Positions 8,391-15,320 of a stretch of DNA of 20,585 bases are shown here, piece by piece. The notes beneath the pieces were generated by a model. That model was not told the DNA's origin. It saw nothing but the letters and a program-made list of their open reading frames with translations, and did no database searches. Positions within the stretch are counted from its first letter, which is position 1; each line of letters begins with the position of its first letter. A program made the position numbers and the translations under genes. Source of the stretch: an uncultured Bacteroidota bacterium (lineage in GTDB: Bacteria > Bacteroidota > Bacteroidia > Chitinophagales > Chitinophagaceae). Location of the stretch: NCBI GenBank assembly GCA_903879995.1, contig CAIRNW010000002.1:1-20585 (forward strand), given 5' to 3'.

Positions 8391-9761
8391 GTCTTTATAT
8401 AGTAAGTATTTTTTTCTGATTGCTTTGAATTGTGCCAACTCTGGTTCCCAACTTTGACGAATTTCTTGTTCAGTTTTACCATTTTTGAGTTGCGTCATCA
8501 ATACGTTATTACCTGCAAGCTTATTGAAAAAAGAAAAAGTAGGATCTCCGGATTTAGGAAGTAAGAAGAAACTGTCTTTTTGGGGAAAAATGCGATACGC
8601 CTCCAACAGCCAGCTTACTTGAATTTTTTGATTTGTCTTTTTTAGTACTTCTGCTGTTGTTCCGCTGTAATCCCATCCGTAACAAACCTGTCCATAGTGT
8701 TTGGACTTTTTAGCCCCCTCGTTAGGATTGGGAGTAAACTGTACCATGTTCTTTGGTAACGCAGGGTGCCCAATCAATTGAAAAGGTTTATTGGTTCCTC
8801 TGCCTTCACTTAATGCTGTGCCCTCGAAAAGACAGGTAGTAGGGTAGAGATAGATTGATTGAATATTGGGTAGGTTAGGCGAAGGACGAACTGGAAGCAC
8901 ATATTTTGATCGATGATCGTAATTCTTGCAACAAATGATGATGAGTTGATAAGCCTCCTTATTGATTTGTTGGCTATCCCACTCACTATTACTGCAAATG
9001 ATAAGGGGTCTGTTTTTTTCCGCTTTGAGTGCAGTTTTTGCTGTGGAGGCTATTCGTGCGGGCGCTAATTGATCCTCAGTAGTTGCCATGGATTCCTCTT
9101 GATTTTTTTCTTGCTTTATCCAGCGTTCGCCCATTAACATCCATGCATATTCACCAATTGTCATACCATATACGATTGGGATGGGTTGCATTCCAATAAA
9201 AGACTTGAAGGTGGGGTTCAATACAGGGCCATCTACATAGAATCCGTTGGGGTTGGGTCTGTCTAAGATTAACAATGGCTTATTGAATCGTATGGCCGCT
9301 TCCATATAGGCTTCCAGCGATGAGATAAACGTATAAAAACGAACGCCTACATCCTGAATATCAAAAACAAGAATATCTACTTCATCTACATCTTTTTTTT
9401 CTGGCCCGCGTTTGGGCCCATACAATGACACAACAGGAATACCTGTTTCTTTATCAATATAGTCGCCTACTTTTTCTCCCGCATCTGCGGTACCTCTAAA
9501 TCCGTGTTCCGGACCAAAAATTACACGAATGTCAATTCCCAAACTGAGCAGTGTGTCTACCAAGTGTTTTTTACCTACCATTGATGTTTGGTTAGCAAAA
9601 ATGCCTACGCGTTTTTCTTTTAATAAAGGCACATAATTTTCTGTTTGCAACGCTCCGGGTTGGATCATGACTTCGGCTGAACTCTTCTTTGTTGTTTCTT
9701 TTTGTGCAAAGCCAGCTTGGCAGTACAGGAAAGCCAGTGCTAACATGAATAGGGTACGCAT
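8382..9761 (-). CDS. Secreted NamZ-like (DUF1343) exo-beta-N-acetylmuramidase
   Basis: Belongs to the DUF1343 family, whose characterised member NamZ (Bacillus subtilis YbbC) removes terminal N-acetylmuramic acid from peptidoglycan fragments; the role here would be muropeptide recycling outside the inner membrane. Residues 1-19 form a signal peptide with cleavage after AGFA, before Gln20. Family motifs are VGIFANQTS (52-60), GPEHGFRGTADAGE (83-96, containing the Glu proposed as catalytic), LVFDIQDVGVRFYTFISSLE (131-150), DRPNPNG (167-173) and YVLPVRPSPNLPN (287-299). Residues about 217-269 are a charged, alanine-rich stretch between two conserved blocks that looks like an insertion. 459 residues, longer than the roughly 400 I expect. 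The gene ends 29 bases before fmt on the same strand. Confidence 0.87.
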   Translation of the reverse strand: MRTLFMLALAFLYCQAGFAQKETTKKSSAEVMIQPGALQTENYVPLLKEKRVGIFANQTSMVGKKHLVDTLLSLGIDIRVIFGPEHGFRGTADAGEKVGDYIDKETGIPVVSLYGPKRGPEKKDVDEVDILVFDIQDVGVRFYTFISSLEAYMEAAIRFNKPLLILDRPNPNGFYVDGPVLNPTFKSFIGMQPIPIVYGMTIGEYAWMLMGERWIKQEKNQEESMATTEDQLAPARIASTAKTALKAEKNRPLIICSNSEWDSQQINKEAYQLIIICCKNYDHRSKYVLPVRPSPNLPNIQSIYLYPTTCLFEGTALSEGRGTNKPFQLIGHPALPKNMVQFTPNPNEGAKKSKHYGQVCYGWDYSGTTAEVLKKTNQKIQVSWLLEAYRIFPQKDSFFLLPKSGDPTFSFFNKLAGNNVLMTQLKNGKTEQEIRQSWEPELAQFKAIRKKYLLYKDFE

Positions 9762-9857
9762 GTGATTGGTTTATTATACCTGAAAGTACATAAATCTGCT
9801 TTGAAAATAATCGCCGACTCCCTCAATTCCGTTACCTTGCACCGTAAATAAAATAGC

Positions 9858-10313
9858 ATGGCTTTAGTAAAAACGGGCGATAAAGTAAAAGTACATTATC
9901 ACGGTAAATTGACCAATGGAGAAACCTTTGATTCTTCAGAAGGGCGGGAGCCACTTCAGTTTGAAGTAGGCAGCGGCGCCGTGATTAAAGGGTTTGATGA
10001 CGGGGTAACCGGTATGCAAGTGGGTGAAAAGAAAACTATTCAGATTCCTTTTATGGAGGCTTACGGCCCGCATAGCCCCGAAATGGTTATTGAAATGCCC
10101 AAAGATCGATTCCCTGCCGATATGACAATTACAATTGGAATGCCTTTGCACATGAGTGATGGCCAAGGACGTAATTTTCAAGTTACGGTCACAGAAATCA
10201 TGGAGAGTGCTGTGAAATTGGATGCTAATCATCCGCTGGCGGGCAAAGACCTGGTATTCGATTTAGAATTGGTTGACATTGAGGGAGCAAGTCCACTTAT
10301 CATCATGCCATAA
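9858..10313 (+). CDS. FKBP-type peptidyl-prolyl isomerase, SlyD-like
   Basis: Cytosolic prolyl isomerase and chaperone by family. The 151 residues have the SlyD layout: FKBP strands (VKVHYHGKLTNGETFDSS, FEVGSGAVIKGFDDGVTGM) at about 10-65, an inserted insert-in-flap chaperone domain (about 70-120, from AYGPHSPEMV), and a return to the FKBP fold with NHPLAGKDLVFDLELVDI. There is no signal peptide, so it acts in the cytoplasm. Unlike E. coli SlyD it lacks the histidine/cysteine-rich metal-binding tail and stops at PLIIMP, so a nickel-handling role is not supported. It is divergent from the muramidase gene; the 96-base gap must hold both promoters, but I see only weak -7-like sequences (TACCTTGC at 9833). 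Confidence 0.93.
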   Translation: MALVKTGDKVKVHYHGKLTNGETFDSSEGREPLQFEVGSGAVIKGFDDGVTGMQVGEKKTIQIPFMEAYGPHSPEMVIEMPKDRFPADMTITIGMPLHMSDGQGRNFQVTVTEIMESAVKLDANHPLAGKDLVFDLELVDIEGASPLIIMP

Positions 10314-10330
10314 TTTTATACGAGTTACGC

Positions 10331-11575
10331 GTGTTTGATACTTACTTATTCACGGTTGCAGATCGATTTTTACGTTACGTGCAAATTGATACACAAAGTG
10401 ATCCCCATGCAACCCATTTTCCTAGCACAACTAAACAACTAGCTTTATCAACGTTGTTGGTAAAAGAGTTGCAAGAAATGGGTATTGCAGACGCAGCCTT
10501 GGATCAATGGGGCTATGTGATGGCAACGATTCCTGCCACTACAAATAAAAAATGTCCTGTTATTTGTTTTTGCGCGCATGTTGATACAGCACCTGATTGC
10601 CCGGGAGCTAACGTGAAGCCGATCTTACATGAACATTATCAGGGTCAGGATTTGGTTTTGCCTGACGATCCATCCCAGGTAATTCGAATGTCAGATTACC
10701 CTTATCTCGCATCAAAGTTGGGGGAGGATATTATAACCGCCTCCGGTACCACTTTATTGGGAGCAGACGACAAGGCTGGTGTTGCAATCATTATGGAACT
10801 TGCGCAGTATTTATTGACCAATCCTGCAATTGAGCATGGTCCGATTCGTCTTTTATTTACTCCCGATGAGGAGGTGGGACGAGGCACAGAAAAATTAGAC
10901 TTAAAAAAACTTGGCGCTGATTTTGGATACACCCTGGATGGTGGTGATCTGGGATCATTGGAGGATGAGACCTTTAGTGCTAATGCAGTGAAGATAACAT
11001 TTCAAGGCATCATTGCTCACCCAGGAATGGCAAAGGGTAAAATGGTGAATGCATTAAAGTTAGCCAGCTCTTTTCTTGAGCATTTACCAAAGGATTCACT
11101 CTCTCCTGAGACTACTGCCGGCCGTGAAGGATTTGTTCATCCCATGGAGATAAAGGGAATTGCAGACCAATGTGTAGTGGAGTTCTTGATCAGGGATTTT
11201 GAAACCGCCGGGTTAGCAATCAAAGAACAATTCTTAAAAGAGCTTGCACAAGAAGTATGTGACAAGTACCCGGGTACGCATTTTACAATGGAGGTCAGAG
11301 AACAATATCGTAATATGAAGGAGGTTTTGGATCAGCATCCACAGGTTGTGGCATTGGCTCGAAAGGCCATGGAACATGCCGGCATCAAGGTTAAAACGGA
11401 GTGTGTGCGCGGAGGAACTGATGGATCCAGACTTTCCTTTATGGGGTTACCCTGTCCTAATATTTTTGCGGGCGAACAAGCTGTACATTCTCGGCATGAG
11501 TTTGTTTGTGTACAGGATATGCAAAAATCTGTTGAGACCTTAGTACATTTGGTAAGGCTGGCTGCAACGCAATAA
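10331..11575 (+). CDS. pepT: Peptidase T (M20B aminotripeptidase)
   Basis: Zinc-dependent cytosolic aminopeptidase releasing the N-terminal residue of tripeptides. The 414 residues are close to E. coli PepT. Metal and catalytic landmarks of the M20 family are present: His83 and Asp85 in AHVDTAPDCPG, the bridging Asp146 in LLGADDKAG, the glutamate pair in PDEEVGRG (180-181), Asp203 in TLDGGDLG, and a late His in HSRHEF. The segment GGTDGSRLSFMGLPCPN is typical. The start is GTG at 10331 (MFDTYLFTVADRFLRYV), 17 bases after the isomerase stop; no in-frame ATG preserves the conserved N-terminal helix. Possibly co-transcribed with the isomerase gene. Confidence 0.97.
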   Translation: MFDTYLFTVADRFLRYVQIDTQSDPHATHFPSTTKQLALSTLLVKELQEMGIADAALDQWGYVMATIPATTNKKCPVICFCAHVDTAPDCPGANVKPILHEHYQGQDLVLPDDPSQVIRMSDYPYLASKLGEDIITASGTTLLGADDKAGVAIIMELAQYLLTNPAIEHGPIRLLFTPDEEVGRGTEKLDLKKLGADFGYTLDGGDLGSLEDETFSANAVKITFQGIIAHPGMAKGKMVNALKLASSFLEHLPKDSLSPETTAGREGFVHPMEIKGIADQCVVEFLIRDFETAGLAIKEQFLKELAQEVCDKYPGTHFTMEVREQYRNMKEVLDQHPQVVALARKAMEHAGIKVKTECVRGGTDGSRLSFMGLPCPNIFAGEQAVHSRHEFVCVQDMQKSVETLVHLVRLAATQ

Positions 11576-11599
11576 TGCGTTGTTTAAAATCTCAATACT

Positions 11600-12547
11600 A
11601 TGCAAATCTTTAGTTGGTTGTGGGAAAATTGGTACATCCTGGTTTTGTTGATTATTTTCTTCTCCGGATTATTCACTGTAAACCAAGGTTATATTGGCGT
11701 TATTACCATGTTTGGAAAATACCGTCGTATTGTTCGTCCGGGACTTAATATAAAGATTCCGGTATTGGAAGTTATTTATAAACGAGTGTCTATTCAGAAC
11801 CGTTCCGTAGAGCTGGAGTTTCAAGCTGTGACGCAAGACCAGGCTAATGTTTATTTTAAAAGCATGTTGCTTTATGCGGTGCAGAATGCGGAGGAGGAAA
11901 CTATCAAAAAAGTTGCATTCAAGTTTATTGCTGAAAAAGATTTAATGCAAGCGCTGATCCGTACCATCGAGGGGAATATTCGATCATTTGTAGCTACAAA
12001 AAAACAAGCAGAAGTGCTGGGACTGCGTAGAGAAATTGTTCAATACGTAAAAGTTGAAGTTGATCATTCATTGGAAGAATGGGGATATCATTTGTTGGAT
12101 CTTCAAATCAACGATATCACTTTCGATAAATTGATTTTGGATTCCATGAGTAAAGTAGTGGCCTCAAATAACTTAAAAGCGGCTGCCGAAAACGAGGGTC
12201 AGGCCCTGTTGATTACAAAAACAAAGGCTGCGGAAGCTGATGGAAACGCTATTAAAATCTCAGCAGAAGCAGAAAAAGAAGCAGCACGTCTCAGAGGGCA
12301 GGGGGTCGCTTTATTTCGTATGGAGGTGGCAACGGGTATGACAGAAGCTGCAGAGCAGTTAAAGCAAGCAAATCTCGATACCAATGTCATTTTATTTAGT
12401 ATGTGGACCGAGGCTGTAAAGAATTTTGCTGAATATGGTAAGGGCAATGTTATATTCCTGGATGGCAGTCCGGACGGGATGGAGCGCACCATGAAGCAAA
12501 TACAGGCATTTATGGTAAAACAGGCCGGTACTAGTAACCCCTCGTAA
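11600..12547 (+). CDS. SPFH/band 7 (stomatin/HIR-like) membrane protein
   Basis: A 315-residue protein with one N-terminal membrane segment (about 11-27, WYILVLLIIFFSGLFTV) followed by the SPFH lead-in VNQGYIGVITMFGKYRRIVRPGLNIKIP. The SPFH domain spans about 30-200. It is followed by a charged, alanine- and glutamate-rich coiled coil (about 190-245) and an amphipathic tail. Such proteins oligomerise on membranes and scaffold microdomains or shield proteases; no enzyme activity is expected. No NfeD-type partner gene is adjacent, which separates it from classic slipin operons. It begins 24 bases after pepT and is followed by 146 non-coding bases in which I recognise no RNA gene or clear promoter. 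Confidence 0.88.
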   Translation: MQIFSWLWENWYILVLLIIFFSGLFTVNQGYIGVITMFGKYRRIVRPGLNIKIPVLEVIYKRVSIQNRSVELEFQAVTQDQANVYFKSMLLYAVQNAEEETIKKVAFKFIAEKDLMQALIRTIEGNIRSFVATKKQAEVLGLRREIVQYVKVEVDHSLEEWGYHLLDLQINDITFDKLILDSMSKVVASNNLKAAAENEGQALLITKTKAAEADGNAIKISAEAEKEAARLRGQGVALFRMEVATGMTEAAEQLKQANLDTNVILFSMWTEAVKNFAEYGKGNVIFLDGSPDGMERTMKQIQAFMVKQAGTSNPS

Positions 12548-12693
12548 TACTTGTTAATGATCCGTGAAAACAAGAAGGGTTACACCAAAAAGGAGCGGCC
12601 ATACGTTTAGACATTGTTTATACACTGCTGTTAAAAAATATTACAAAATAACTTTCTAATTCAATCCTATTTTAGCCTTAAATAAACCATGCT

Positions 12694-13386
12694 ATGATTG
12701 ATCTTTTGCAGGTGAATGGAACTACTGCAACGCCTGCTCTTGCAGGAGACGCAAACCAAGACGGCTTTTTAACATTATGGGAACTATTGTCTACGGGCGG
12801 CTGGATAATGATACCGCTTGGTATCATGTTGCTGTTTGCGATCTATATTTTTATTGAAAGATACCTAGCCATAAGAGCTGCCGGACGTATTGATGATAAT
12901 TTTATGCACATCATTCGGGATCATTTAGTAACTGGTAATATTGCAGCGGCCAAGAGTTTTACTCGGAATACCAACAATCCAGTTGCAAGAATTATTGATA
13001 AAGGAATACAGCGTATAGGTAAGCCCATTGAACTGATTGAAAAAAGCATGGATAACGTGGGGGTGTTAGAAATGTATAAGCTAGAAAAGAATTTAGCCGT
13101 TTTATCCGTGGTATCAAAAGCGGCACCCATATTTGGATTTGTGGGTACCCTGGTGGGCCTCATGCAGCTGTTTTCTGCTATAAATACAACAAACGAATTT
13201 GAGGTAGCGACCATTGCGGGGGGTATTTACACCAAGTTGATCACTTCAATTTCGGGTCTCATCATTGGGTTACTGGCTTATTTGGGATATAGTTTTTTGC
13301 AAACCTTAATTGAAAAGACTAGTCATAAAATGGAGGCGGCCTCTGCTGACTTTTTAGATCTTTTACAAGAACCTAGTCAATCCTAA
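12694..13386 (+). CDS. ExbB/TolQ/MotA-family proton channel subunit
   Basis: Inner-membrane proton-channel subunit that, with an ExbD/TolR partner, powers TonB- or TolA-type energy transfer to the outer membrane. The 230 residues hold three membrane segments (about 36-57, 134-160 and 183-205) and the MotA/ExbB signature (LSVVSKAAPIFGFVGTLVGLMQLF, then TSISGLIIGLLAYLGY). The N-terminal tail before TM1, periplasmic in ExbB topology, contains DANQDGFLTLWE (residues 19-30), which fits the 12-position EF-hand calcium loop; LTLWELL at its end is close to what homologues have, so the loop may be partly chance. It is followed after 7 bases by the exbD-like gene. No exact TAnnTTTG stands in the 146 bases upstream. 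Confidence 0.92.
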   Translation: MIDLLQVNGTTATPALAGDANQDGFLTLWELLSTGGWIMIPLGIMLLFAIYIFIERYLAIRAAGRIDDNFMHIIRDHLVTGNIAAAKSFTRNTNNPVARIIDKGIQRIGKPIELIEKSMDNVGVLEMYKLEKNLAVLSVVSKAAPIFGFVGTLVGLMQLFSAINTTNEFEVATIAGGIYTKLITSISGLIIGLLAYLGYSFLQTLIEKTSHKMEAASADFLDLLQEPSQS

Positions 13387-13393
13387 TTTGTCC

Positions 13394-13792
13394 ATGCGAT
13401 TTAGAAAAAAGAAGCAACACGAATCGGAAGTCTTTACCGACTCTCTCAATGATATTCTATTCATTTTGCTGATGTTTTTTTTAATTGTGGCCACCTTAGC
13501 CAATCCTAATGTGGTTAAAGTTGGACTTCCGAAAGGCACTAAGGATACCAAGGCAAAGCAGCATATCATGGTGTCTATTGACAAGAATCAGCAATTCTAT
13601 ATTGGTACCACTGCCGTTAGCACCGCAGCTTTTGATTCCTCCTTATCAAAAGAAATAGCCCGATACAGAACACAAACAGATACACCAACGGTGGTTATCA
13701 ATGCAGATACAACTGCTTATTACGGGGAGGTGTATCGAATCATGTTATTAGCAAAAAAGGAACGCGCAAAAGTGGTGGCTCGCATTGATTAA
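13394..13792 (+). CDS. ExbD/TolR-family proton channel subunit
   Basis: Partner of the ExbB/TolQ protein encoded just upstream. A short basic N-terminus (MRFRKKKQ) precedes one membrane segment (about 18-36, LNDILFILLMFFLIVATLA) with Asp20 at the position of the proton-carrying aspartate of ExbD/TolR, then a periplasmic domain of about 95 residues. I choose the ATG at 13394 (132 residues); a TTG two codons earlier (13388) is also in frame but the ATG gives the normal start. Only one ExbD-like gene follows, and no TonB or TolA gene is present. The stop overlaps the convergent prmC stop in a shared TTAA. Confidence 0.92.
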   Translation: MRFRKKKQHESEVFTDSLNDILFILLMFFLIVATLANPNVVKVGLPKGTKDTKAKQHIMVSIDKNQQFYIGTTAVSTAAFDSSLSKEIARYRTQTDTPTVVINADTTAYYGEVYRIMLLAKKERAKVVARID

Positions 13793-14643
13793 GCTACCCA
13801 TGCACGAATCATCCGCTCTTTTCCTTGCATATCTAACTTGGTCTCCGAACATAGTCCCATCTGTTTCCATTCTTTAGAAAGTTCCCCCGCATAAAGTGGG
13901 TTAATTTCACAGAATAGCTGACTGTTATTTTTCCCTTTTTGTAAGAAAAGTTGAGCAAGTGCTCGATAGTATAGTAAGGGCTCTTGTGTAGTTGTGAATA
14001 ACGCTTCTGCGGGTTCAAATTCAAGTACCTGTGGAGCCATTTCTTTTTTTTCAGCCGGGGTTACATAGGGAGGATTGCTTACAATAAAATCCAATTGTGG
14101 CAGCTGTTGCCAACTTTTTTGATTGAATAGATCTTGATGAATAAATTGAATCGGGGCGCCTAACGACAAGGCATTTTTCTTTGCAATGCCTAGTGCAGCC
14201 GAACTATTCTCAAGGGCCCAAACGTGGGCGCTTCGGATTCTTCTCTTTAATGAAATAGCAATACAGCCACTTCCGGTTCCAACATCCAGGATGCTTAAAT
14301 CTTCTACAGGAAATCGACAATTACTAATTACCCATTCTACCAGCTCCTCTGTTTCTGGTCTTGGAATAAGTACGCCTTTTTCAACATGAAAACGAAAACC
14401 GCAAAACCATGCTTCATTTAATACATATTGCAGTGGTTCTTGATCAAGTAGTCTGCTTACTTGTTGTTCTAAAAGAACACGCATAGCAGTAGTAAGAGTT
14501 GCCTGTTGAATTCGAATCCAATCTTTTTTCTCTGCTTGAAATTGATAAAGTAGCAATTCCCGCGCAATCGCTGCTCCTTCGGTTGCTTCATACTGTTTGC
14601 TCAGTGTGGATTCAATCCATCGGGCTGTTTCTGCGACACTCAT
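13789..14643 (-). CDS. prmC: Peptide chain release factor N5-glutamine methyltransferase PrmC/HemK
   Basis: Methylates the glutamine of the GGQ motif in release factors RF1 and RF2. Landmarks: N-terminal helical domain, EPLQYVLNEAWFCGFRFHVEKG and VLIPRPETEELVEW (about 69-104), SAM motif I DVGTGSGCIAIS (120-131), and the hallmark NPPY at 190-193. I start at the ATG at 14643 (MSVAETARWIEST, 284 residues) rather than the in-frame ATG at 14682. An exact -7 element (TAAGTTTG, minus strand) lies between the two, so the longer start would fall upstream of transcription. The gene is convergent with the exbD-like gene (4-base overlap) and divergent from the YigZ gene. Confidence 0.95.
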   Translation of the reverse strand: MSVAETARWIESTLSKQYEATEGAAIARELLLYQFQAEKKDWIRIQQATLTTAMRVLLEQQVSRLLDQEPLQYVLNEAWFCGFRFHVEKGVLIPRPETEELVEWVISNCRFPVEDLSILDVGTGSGCIAISLKRRIRSAHVWALENSSAALGIAKKNALSLGAPIQFIHQDLFNQKSWQQLPQLDFIVSNPPYVTPAEKKEMAPQVLEFEPAEALFTTTQEPLLYYRALAQLFLQKGKNNSQLFCEINPLYAGELSKEWKQMGLCSETKLDMQGKERMIRAWVA

Positions 14644-14648
14644 TCCTG

Positions 14649-14656
14649 CAAACTTA
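14649..14656 (-). promoter_or_regulatory. prmC: -7 promoter element of prmC
   Basis: Minus strand TAAGTTTG, an exact TAnnTTTG, 5 bases upstream of the chosen prmC start. No TTG is seen 17-23 bases further upstream. Its position rules against the longer in-frame start at 14682 and suggests an mRNA with almost no leader. Confidence 0.5.
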
Positions 14657-14690
14657 CAGGCATCTGTACATTCTGGCTGCATTCATTTAG

Positions 14691-14698
14691 TAGATTTG
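14691..14698 (+). promoter_or_regulatory. -7 promoter element of the YigZ/IMPACT gene
   Basis: Plus strand TAGATTTG, an exact TAnnTTTG, ending 4 bases before the GTG start at 14703. It lies in the same 59-base gap as the oppositely directed prmC element. No -33 TTG is visible at the usual distance. Confidence 0.48.
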
Positions 14699-14702
14699 TG
14701 AG

Positions 14703-15320
14703 GTGGATGCATTTGTATATCGAACGATACTCAAAACGGGTAAATCTGTCTACACCGATCGGGGTAGTCGTTTTTTGGGGTATGCATTCTCCATTGACAG
14801 TAAAACTCAATTCAAGGAGCGGATGAAGGCAATTGTTGATCTTCATCCTAAAGCTTCTCATTATTGTTATGCATATCGAGTGGGCCATGATGGCCAGGTT
14901 TGGCGTTGTAGTGATAATGGAGAGCCAGCTGGCGTTGCAGGGCGACCCTTATTAGGCCAGCTTGATAGTTTTGGGTTAAGTAGTGCAGCTGTAATTGTGG
15001 TTCGTTATTTTGGAGGCACTTTGCTTGGGGTACCTGGATTGATTCAGGCCTACCGCACTTGCTCCAAACAATCTATTGAAAATGCGCAGTTGGGAGAAAA
15101 ACCGATTGTTAAATCCGGATGGATTTATTACGATTACACACAGGAGCATTATGTGCGCCGCATAATTGAACAGTTCAATATTTCTATTTTGGGAACTGAG
15201 CAGGGGATATTTCCAAAAATGCAGATTGAGATACCTGTTAGCTCTTTCGAGCAGGTATTGGAGATAGTTGCTACCACTCCCTCTATGCAGTGGAAAGAAG
15301 ATGAGTTGCTTAGGCTTTGA
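14703..15320 (+). CDS. YigZ/IMPACT family protein
   Basis: A 205-residue member of the YigZ/IMPACT family, whose eukaryotic relative IMPACT regulates GCN2; the bacterial function is not established, with nucleic-acid or ribosome-related roles proposed. The N-terminal domain (about 18-125) shows GSRFLGYAF, HYCYAYRVG, CSDNGEPAGVAGRPLLGQL and the strongly conserved VVRYFGGTLLGVPGLIQAYR. The C-terminal part (about 135-200) corresponds to the DUF1949 alpha/beta domain. The start is GTG at 14703; an out-of-frame ATG occurs at 14707. The 3' end overlaps the convergent hbd gene by 11 bases. Confidence 0.92.
   Translation: MDAFVYRTILKTGKSVYTDRGSRFLGYAFSIDSKTQFKERMKAIVDLHPKASHYCYAYRVGHDGQVWRCSDNGEPAGVAGRPLLGQLDSFGLSSAAVIVVRYFGGTLLGVPGLIQAYRTCSKQSIENAQLGEKPIVKSGWIYYDYTQEHYVRRIIEQFNISILGTEQGIFPKMQIEIPVSSFEQVLEIVATTPSMQWKEDELLRL

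Noticed and set aside
7640..8419. Long open frame of 259 codons antisense to fmt
   Set aside because: Its sequence has no recognisable domain and is the shadow of a well-conserved fmt gene; length alone does not support a gene.
9762..9857. Clear divergent promoter pair between the NamZ-like and FKBP genes
   Set aside because: Only degraded -7-like sequences (TACCTTGC plus, TACTTTCA minus) and no correctly spaced TTG; promoters must exist here but I cannot place them.
12548..12693. Small RNA, riboswitch or hidden short gene in the largest intergenic gap
   Set aside because: No tRNA-like fold, no riboswitch core, no convincing hairpin with a T-run, and no conserved short frame could be recognised; it is AT-rich and probably holds the exbB promoter.
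14644..14682. Longer PrmC start with 13 extra residues
   Set aside because: The prmC -7 element lies inside this extension, and the family N-terminus fits the ATG at 14643.
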